In this document: one piece after another, positions 27,301-36,300 of the stretch | How positions within the stretch are numbered: position 1 is the first letter of the stretch | Layout of the letters: each line of letters begins with the position of its first letter | Assembly (NCBI GenBank): GCA_944474755.1 | Contig: OX104117.1 | Location: forward strand, 75,864,926-75,928,925 | Source: Limnoperna fortunei | Lineage: Eukaryota; Mollusca; Bivalvia; Mytilida; Modiolidae | Length of the DNA: 64,000 nucleotides | Reading direction: 5' to 3' | The notes under the pieces: generated by a model | What the model was told of the DNA's origin: nothing | The model's database searches: none | The model's input: the letters and a program-made list of their open reading frames with translations, nothing else | Translations under genes and position numbers: made by a program

Positions 27301-30300
27301 CACAAGGAGTATGTATTGATAAATATATAAACAGCTAACTCAGTCTCGATAAAGTGTAAATTTAATTTCTTTAAATACTGTGTCACAATATATGTATTAT
27401 CTCTTTTAGAATAGATAGACAGTAATGCATTTGCCCTTTTTGAGGGTAATACTTACTATAACAAAAACATTAAATTGCACAATTATGGTCCAAGTTTAGA
27501 AATAACAGGCTATTTAAAACTGTGGATTTAAACAATATAAATTGGTCCCATCAATAACAGGCAGGCAGTGAACTGGTTTAAAAATCAGCAATAGTAATCC
27601 AGTCATCTGCTAGTAGACCGCTGTGACAAAGGGATAAGCTATAAAGAAAGCACTTTATAAATTTTTAATGTCGCTCCACAAGGGAGGCTGGTATTGTATT
27701 CCTCTAAGTTGTAATATGTTTTATGTTTTATCAGAAATGTAATATTTGTAAAGCATATTGTGAATCTCATTTTTATTGTTTTTTAGAGTGTTTTGTTCAG
27801 CAGATCATGAAAAGGAATTTAAGACAAGTAAGTTTGGGGGGAAGAGGGGAGGGGAGTTATAAATGTAAAATGCTTGCCAGACTATATGTCATTACTTGCC
27901 TGACTATATGTCATTACTTGCTTCTGTTATACATTCCTTTGTCCCAATTTAAAATTTCTTATGTTCTGAAAATCATTTGATCATTTGCAACAAACTTTAA
28001 CAATATAATTTGTATGGTTGACCTTGTATGTTTATCTTTAACATTTAACTAAACTGCATTTTTAACCTTAGGATTGTGTCCCTTAATTTTGTCAGTTCTG
28101 ATGTAGCTTACAGGCAAACATGCCATGAAATGAACCCTTTATTTTCTGCAGAAATATGAACTACACCTACATACATGCCATGAAATGAACCCTTTACTTT
28201 CTGCAGAAATATGAACTACACCTACATACATGCTATGAAATGAACCCTTTACATTCTGCAGAAATATGAACTACACCTACATACATGCCATGAAATGAAC
28301 CCTTTACATTCTGCAGAAATATGAACTACACCTACATACATGCCATGAAATGAACCCTTTACTTTCTGCAGAAATATGAACTACACCTACATACATGCCA
28401 TGAAATGAACCCTTTACATTCTGCAGAAATATGAACTACACCTATACACATGCCATGAAATGAACCCTTTACTTTCTGCAGAAATATGAACTACACCTAA
28501 ATACATGCCATGAAATGAACCCTTTACTTTCTGCAGAAATACTCAATTTTTAGAATTAAAATTTGGTTTTGTAAAATAAATACCATCATAAATTTAGATA
28601 TTCTCCCTATTCGCAGCTTGTGAACCGGAAGTACTACAAATAAAATACCATTTGAGACAACCCCCATTCCCACCTGGCGCATGTGCACATATACTCTCCA
28701 TCATTTTCTGTGAACCAAACAGCTAGTTCCCAGAGGGGGATGAAGGGGAGGTGGGAGGGACCTTCAATTTATGATGGTAAGTATTTATTTTACAAAACCA
28801 AATTTTAATTCTAAAAATTGAGTTTTTATTACAATAAATACGTTACCATCATAAATTTAGATATAAACTGAATTTAACGTAATGCTGAATCCCCCTCAAA
28901 ATTGGGGGGAACCACCACCTGTTGAGCAGTAACCAAAGGTCCCAAAGCAAAGAGGTTGTCACAATGATGGGGCATAGAGCGCAAGTAGTGGTTATAGAAG
29001 GTACTGTCTGACCTCCAATAACCAGCTGACAAAACCTCAGATAAAGAAGAGGAATTAAAAATATTCCAGGAGGAGGCTAACGCTCTTACTTCATGTGCCT
29101 TAACTTTATGCTTAGATAAAGTATTAGGAGGAGAGGATTTGTAAGCCATAAGGACAGTTTGACAAATCCAAGTAGAAATGGTTTTTGCTGAAATATCCTG
29201 CACTCCCTTTTTAATAGGTATAAATAGACGGGTAGAGTTAGGTCTTCTCAGGCTAGAAGACCTAGATAAATATTCCAGCAAAGTTCTAACTGGACACAAA
29301 GTCTTATCACCGGCCACTGCAGGTAAAGATGGAATGGTGATAATCCCAGAGCCTTTGTCTGCCAATTGATTCTTGGCTAGGAAAGAAGGATCTGTTAACA
29401 GTGTCACTGAAGTCTTGTCTGCTGTAAATCGCATACAGGATTCAGAAATAGAAAAAGCATGAATCTCACTCCTCCTTCGTCCAGAAGCTAAGGCCAGAAG
29501 AAAACAACATTTATAAGATAAATGTTGGAAACTAGTAGAGGACAAAGGTTCAAAAGGAGAAAGCTGTAAGGCTTTCAAAACTACAGCCAAGTCCCAAGGA
29601 GGAACCAAACGTCTCTGTTTGGGACGCTCCAAGTAAAAATTTTTAATAAGGAGAGACAAAAACTGGTTTTCTCCAAAATTCTCACCTCCAGAAAGGTGAA
29701 TAGTTCTGGAAATAGCAGACCTATAACCTTTAATAGTAGATGGTGCAAAACCTTGATCCTCAAAAAGAAAAATGAAAAAATCAGCTAACTGTTGTACAGA
29801 GGCTGAGAGAGGATCAATTTGTTTCGAGTTACACCAAGAACAAAAGATTGACCACTTGGAATCATATATGGCCCCTGTGGATTGTCTAACTGATCCAGAG
29901 ATACGCTTGGTTGCCCTGCCAGAAAAGCCTCTCTTTCTGATTCCTGATCTGATAGCATCCAAGCGTGAAGACGTAGAAGCTGAACACCTGAGTGTAGCTT
30001 CCTGCCTTTGAACTGTGATAATAGATCCTTCCGAAGAGGAAGACAAAGAGGATTTGCACAGGACAACTGCAGCAGATCTGGAAACCAACTCTGTCTCGGC
30101 CAGGCTGGAGCAATAAGAATGGTCTTGCAACCGTCCTTGCGAATCTTGTACAGAATTCTGGGAAGGAGACGAAAGGGAGGAAACATGTAACTGAACATCC
30201 CTTTCCAAGGAATCGACATAGCATCTACTGCTATCGCCTTGTCGTCCGGAATGGGAGATACATAGGTTTCCAGTTTGTGATTTAAACTGGTTGCAAACAG

Positions 30301-33300
30301 ATCTATGTGGGGACGATCCCACAACAGAATGATCTGCTGAAAAACTGCTGGATGTAATTCCCATTCCGTATTCACAGGATTCTGAGAGCGAGATAGAAGA
30401 TCTGCTACAAGATTCTGTCTGCCTGGTACATGCCTCACTGTCAGAGAAGTATCGATTCTGTTGCAAAACAGAAGAATCTCTCTGCAGAGAAGAAACAGAG
30501 GGTAAGAGTGGGTTCCGCCCTGGTTCTGAAGATAAGCCACTACAGTTGAATTGTCTGTGGCTATCAACAGAGGCTGACCCTGAACTACGTCTATGAAGTG
30601 TCTCAGGGCCAGCAAAACTGCCCTCATCTCTAGAACATTGATGTGATCCTCCAACTCGAGAGGAGACCAAAGGCCTGAAACTGACCTGCCTTCCAGATAA
30701 GCGCCCCAACCTGAAAGGGAGGCGTCTGTGAACAGCGTCAGTTTTGGAGCCGGGGGATCTAGAGGTAAACCTTTTAGAATGTTCTCCCTCTGTAACCACC
30801 AATTGAGATGAGGGAGAAGTTGAGGCTGCACAGGAATGAGAGCTTCCCATTCCTGAGATGCTGGATGCCAAAACTCCATGAGATACCACTGAATAGGTCG
30901 AATGTGAAGACGACCCAATGGTACTATGTCCATCATTGATATCAGGAAACCCACTAACTGAAGGAAACGTCGAGCAGGGATAGAAGAGGCTTGCGAAATC
31001 TCGATCACTAGCTGGTGTAACTTCAGAATTTTCTCCTCTGGAGGAACAACAAGGCCCAAGACTGTAAGGTACCTTTCCCCGAGAAAAATGAAATCTTGAC
31101 TGGGGAGAATGTCTGATTTCTCCCAAGAAATCAGAAATCCCAATTTCAAAAGAAGATGGATTACAAATTGGGTGTGTTCTTCCAGAAGAGAAAAAGACTG
31201 ATTCTTCACCAGAGAATCGTCGAGGTAAGAGTGAATGAAAATCGACTGGGTGTGAAGAAAAGCCACAACCGTCTGAAACACTCTTGTAAATACCAAAGGG
31301 GCCGTGGAAAGGCCGAAGGGCATTGCTTTGAAAGCATAAACCTTGCCTGCCCACACCAACCTGAGATACCTCCGAAACCTGTGTGCTATTCCAATATGGA
31401 AGTAGGCATCGGTCAAGTCTAGAGAGGTAGTCCACATCCCAGGAAGGATGGATGCCCTGATTGACCTGTTGGTTTCCATTTTGAAATGGGGAACCACCAA
31501 GAACCGATTCAGGGCCGAAAGGTCTAGCACCGGTCTCATTTTCCCGTTCTTTTTGGGAACCAAAAATAGACGGGAATAAAAACCTGGACTGATTGGTGGA
31601 ATAACTTCCTCCAACACACCTTTCTGAAGCAGGGTTCCCACCTCTTCCTGCAACAATCGATTCTTGACAGAATCTCTTGTCTGGGAAAGATCCAAGGGAA
31701 CTGACGACAATGGGGGGACCTCCTGAAAATGAAGTCCCAGTCCCCTCCGTAGTACTGAAAGAACCCACTTGTCTTCTGTAATTAGTTGCCACTGAGGAAG
31801 AAAGTGAGACAACCTGCCCCCCACTGGGATCCCAGGAAGAGGAGTAGTAAAAAACACCTTTTCCAAGGGAACCCGGGGAAGTACTACCGGAGGGGAAAGC
31901 CCATCATTTCTGCTGTTTCTTCCTCCTCACAAATCTGCGCTTCTTGCCAGCAGAAGAAGAAGGAACAACAGAACTAGGGTTAGCTGATCTCTTCCCACCA
32001 AGTGTGGGCCGAGATACTGAACCCTGAGGTTTGGCAGAGGAGGAGTGTGACTGAGACGTCGACACTTTCCTCTTACCATCGGAAAGTTGAACATCAACTT
32101 TCACAGTGTGAGGGGCCTTGTTAACCTCAGTATGAAGTTTATCCAAGGACATCCCAAACAACTTCTCTTGAAAAAGAGGAGAAAATAACAACGACTCCTG
32201 CAAAACCTCAGAGACGGGAGATTTTTCTAAAATTTCTTGCCTCTTGGCAAAGGAAAAGTTAGCCAGAGTGCCAAGCAACAGTAACTGCGAGGCCCCTAGG
32301 CTACCATCCACTTGCAGGAGAAAAGCTTTAAGCTCGTTAAACTCCTCTCCCTTGTCTTTCAGCAAGGTTCCAGCCGCTGCCAAAAAATGCTCAGCATTCT
32401 GGAGTACTGAAGACAAAAGTCTGAGGTTGTTCTCCGACTTTGCCCACAAAGCCTGAGATAACCTCAAACCGTCCACTGGTTTAGAACCCAAAACCCCAGA
32501 AAAAGCCTTATCAACTGCTGGGGCCAACTTTCCCATGGAAGAACCGTGGATCTCAAAATCCCTCGGCTTGACCTTACCTGGGAAAGACAGAGGACCAAAA
32601 CCAGTGAACTTCTGAGGAGTTGAAGAAGCTAACTCCTGGAAAGTAGAATTAATAGTCAAGAAGGCAGACTTGAAATGTCCAGACTCTGGAAAGGACCTAT
32701 AACCCTTAGGGTTGTCCTTAACAAGACCAGAACACGTCATAAAATCAGACGGTGGAATGGTCTTATGAGGAGGGGAGGAAAGAGGGAAGCTACCAAGCCC
32801 CCTCTAAATGGCATACACCCTATTCATCAGAGAATCTGGAACCGAAGATGGAGAATCCTGTGCAACAGGAGATATAGGATCTGCTGTTGCAGAAAGAGAA
32901 TCCTCATCCTCTGACAAGAAAACCGCTTCTTGACTACGAGGAGCCAGAGAAATGCTATCACTCTCCTCCTGGATAGCAGTAGGCGCCTGGGTAGCTAAAT
33001 TGGATGACTCAGAAAAAGAAGGAGTCCTATTTTCCGAGAGATATTCGATTCCCTAATTGCAAGAATTGGGCATTAACCACCGCTTGCAACTTGGAAATAG
33101 AACATGTCAGGGCCTTTATATCTTCACTAGGGGAAGACTCTAAAGGCACCCGACTAGCCATGTCCCTAGAACCTTGCCATCCAGGGGGCAAGGAAAAAGG
33201 GTCATAAGGGGGGTAGCCCGGCAGAGGTGGATACTGATAATTTAAAGGCCACCTTGACCTGGTAAAGGAATCACTCCTTATTCCCGTGGGAAAAGTCTCA

Positions 33301-36300
33301 GAAGTGGAGACAGAACTTACCACCGAACTTACCACGGAGTCTACTGGTCTTGTAATGGTATGGGTAGCCTTATTAACCGCCGAAAGCCTAAGCTGAGAGG
33401 CCGAGCTACGAGGGGCGGAAGCAGTAAACCCTGGAAGAAAGGAAGCATCAGGGGCTACACTCTTATCCCAAAATTCATCCGTGGTGGTCAATGACCGCCA
33501 CGGTGACAATTCTATTCCGTCCTCCTCCTTGTCACCGATGTTTTGTGACATTGACATGTTCAAGTAAGTCTAATTTTTCTAAATATTACCTGAACTCTTC
33601 ACAAAATTAAGTAATAATATAATTATTATACAACAAATCTTCACAAACTCTTCCGTATATTACAGACTAAGACTGCAACAAATTCACGTGCAAGCTGTTT
33701 GGTGAAACCGGAAAAAATGATGGAGAGTATATGTGCACATGCGCCAGGTGGGAATGGGGGTTGTCTCAAAGGGTATTTTATTTGTAGTACTTCCGGTTCA
33801 CAAGCTGCGAATAGGGAGAATATCTAAATTTATGATGGTAACGTATTTATTGTAATAAAAATGAACTACACCTACATACATGGCTTGAAATGAACCCTTT
33901 ACTTTCAGTAGAAATATGAACTACACCTACATACATGCCATGAAATGAACCCTTTACTTTCTGCAGAAATATGAACTACACCTACATTAGAAAAAGTCAT
34001 TTCATGTTTTTCAGGCCATATAAATTTTACGCAAGGAAGGTTTTTTTCACCAAAATCGTGCTGATCCTATGGTAATTCTTAGCTACAGATGGTTCCATTT
34101 AAGAATTTTATTGATATATCCTTACAATAATTAGCCATACATATATTGTTGCTGCTAAACAAAATTGTTTGCATGCCTAAAAACACATTATTATATGTCA
34201 ATGTGAGTAAACATTTAAATGTATACTAATGAACAACGGAAATTGCCTGACAAAGAAGGTACAGATATTCCAAATACTGTTAACGTATTAATATTTGTGT
34301 AAGCAAACTTTTTCAGTTTTAATCAATCCACTGATTTGGGAGGACTGATTTGCGGATTCAAACTTTCGCGAAATTGAACACTGAAAATGAATATTAAATT
34401 ATGATAAATAAATATTAGCTAATCTACTAATCGTTGTATATAAATATGAGTTGTCGTTGTCTTTTACTTTTTGTCGATGGATTTTTATAGCTGACTCACA
34501 TGAACACAAACTCAAGTACATGCAGTTTGGTAGTGCTTACTAAATATATTTAAATTATGAAAACTGCAAAAAAACCAATTGATCAAAACTTGTGTTTGCA
34601 TAACCACCTCATTATATGCAAGAATTGAATAGATTAATTCTAAAGTCAAGAATTTTAATAAACTGTTTCACCTTTAAGACCCTGTTATGTCTGTGAGTGT
34701 ACATAATTGTTAATTATGGGGATGATTGTTGTTTTTATAACAACTAATAAGCTGTTTGATCTTTTGACACTTGAGGGCATTCAATTTTTATTAAATAATT
34801 CGTTCAATCTTGTAAATGCCAAACAGGTGATAATAACGGGACTAGACAAAGACAAATGATCAGTTAAGATAACCAAGTTTTATAAACCGGAAGTCCTTGT
34901 GAAAGCATAATTTCCCCAAATAAGGTTTTCACACAAATTCAATATTTTACACTACGTTGTCATGAGTCCTCATTCCCCATCATTCATTATCCCCCGACCT
35001 TTTCATGGAAATAAACTTTAGCGATTGTAACCTCCTCATGAAAGCCTCGAAAGTTTATTGGTTTACCGTATTTATAATATTATTAAGTTTCATGTTAAAT
35101 TGAGTATAATAGTTCAAATTTTTCATCACATATTTCTTACGTAATAACAGAATTACAGCTTTATGAACTACTATTTCAGACCAAACAGTTCCTGTATTTG
35201 ATTCTAGTCAGGAAGAAATAATTTATTTTGATGATGATTATCAGTCCCAGTCTGTGTCAGGTAATATACAAGGTGCTGAAATTTTAAGCACTAGTGAGGA
35301 TGAAGATCATCAAAACACTGATGACATAGAAGACAGCTCAGATAGCAGCAGTGTATTATCACCCTTGCCATTGGTCAGTTTCCTTACCAATGAAAACAGC
35401 CTGTCATTTGTATCAAAAACACATGAAAAGCATCAAGGCAATATTTTGCAGCATGCAAGTGGTGAAAAACACCAACCAGATTCCACTGTAGTAGACTGCA
35501 GCAGCCAGTCATCTAGTGATGGAACTGATACTAACCAGACACCATCAACATCAGGAACCAGAAAATTGCAGAAATCCAGCCAAAGCAGCCAGTCATCTAG
35601 TGATGGAACTGATACTAAACAAGTACATAGACAGGGCAGTGCGTCATCCAGTGATACTAACCAAGGGGATGAAAAAACAGTAACTACAAGTGCAGGCAGT
35701 CAGTCTGCTAAAGATCGGATTCAATTAAAACGAAAATCTTTTGACAGACATGATAAAACACAGCATTCTCTTACAGTTACAGACACAGAGCTGATAAAAA
35801 AGAATAAAAAAGATGATACTACTAATCAGATTCCAGATTTACAAGAAAACAAACAAGCATGCTCAAGTTACAGGATAACAAATCTAGAGATTTCAGAACA
35901 ACCTTTGTCACAGGGCTCAACATCTAGCACAAACCTGTCACAATCGGATGTACCAGCAGACATTAAAACAACAGATCTAACCAAGGAAGGTAAATATGAT
36001 AAAATAAGCATACCAGTGTTTACATTATATAAATATTACATGTCAGACAGGATGACAGTAACCTTGTCAACTGGAGGAAATACTGTCAACCGAGGCGAAA
36101 GCCAGACATGTAACATTTATTTTATTATACCGAAAAACTTTTCAAACCATGAACAACTTTATTCAATAATGGTATTTAATTGACACAATAATGGTAATGA
36201 AATAGCAATTTAACAATAAAAGTAAACTAACAGTATCCAGAATCTTTAAATCTGCCTCGTTTGTGGTAGAAAACCGTTTGTTGCTCGACATTATTGTTGT

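Larger units (their letters stand above)
28542..33861 (-). mobile_element. DIRS-type retrotransposon, complete (5320 bp)
   Basis: Full-length tyrosine-recombinase retrotransposon on the minus strand: inverted terminal repeats, gag-like ORF, RT/RNase H/methyltransferase-like ORF, YR ORF overlapping it, and an internal complementary region next to the 3' ITR. The boundaries are exact because the element sits inside a 55-bp tandem repeat: the left flank ends GCAGAAATA, the right flank begins TGAACTACACC, and joined they restore the repeat with no base gained or lost. The pol and YR frames are intact; ORF1 carries one frameshift and one stop. It lies in intron 5 of the ePHD gene in antisense orientation. 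It is one of the younger-looking insertions here. Confidence 0.97.

Noticed and set aside
27723..27980. Exon reading KCNICKAYCESHFYCF from an acceptor at 27734
   Set aside because: Tempting because of Cys spacing, but it breaks phase with exons 4 and 6. The shorter exon at 27787 fits both and supplies the missing VFC...H ligands.
29886..30224. Third-frame ORFs within the DIRS element, on both strands
   Set aside because: Shadows of pol and recombinase with no motif content.
28542..33861. LTR retrotransposon (Gypsy or Pao)
   Set aside because: No direct terminal repeats, no integrase or protease; inverted repeats, an ICR and a tyrosine recombinase identify DIRS.
35990..36183. ePHD exon 6 reading on to the stop at 36183
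   Set aside because: The GAAG|GTAAAT donor at 35989 and phase-matched exons 7-8 give a longer continuous protein. An alternative short isoform ending at 36183 cannot be excluded.
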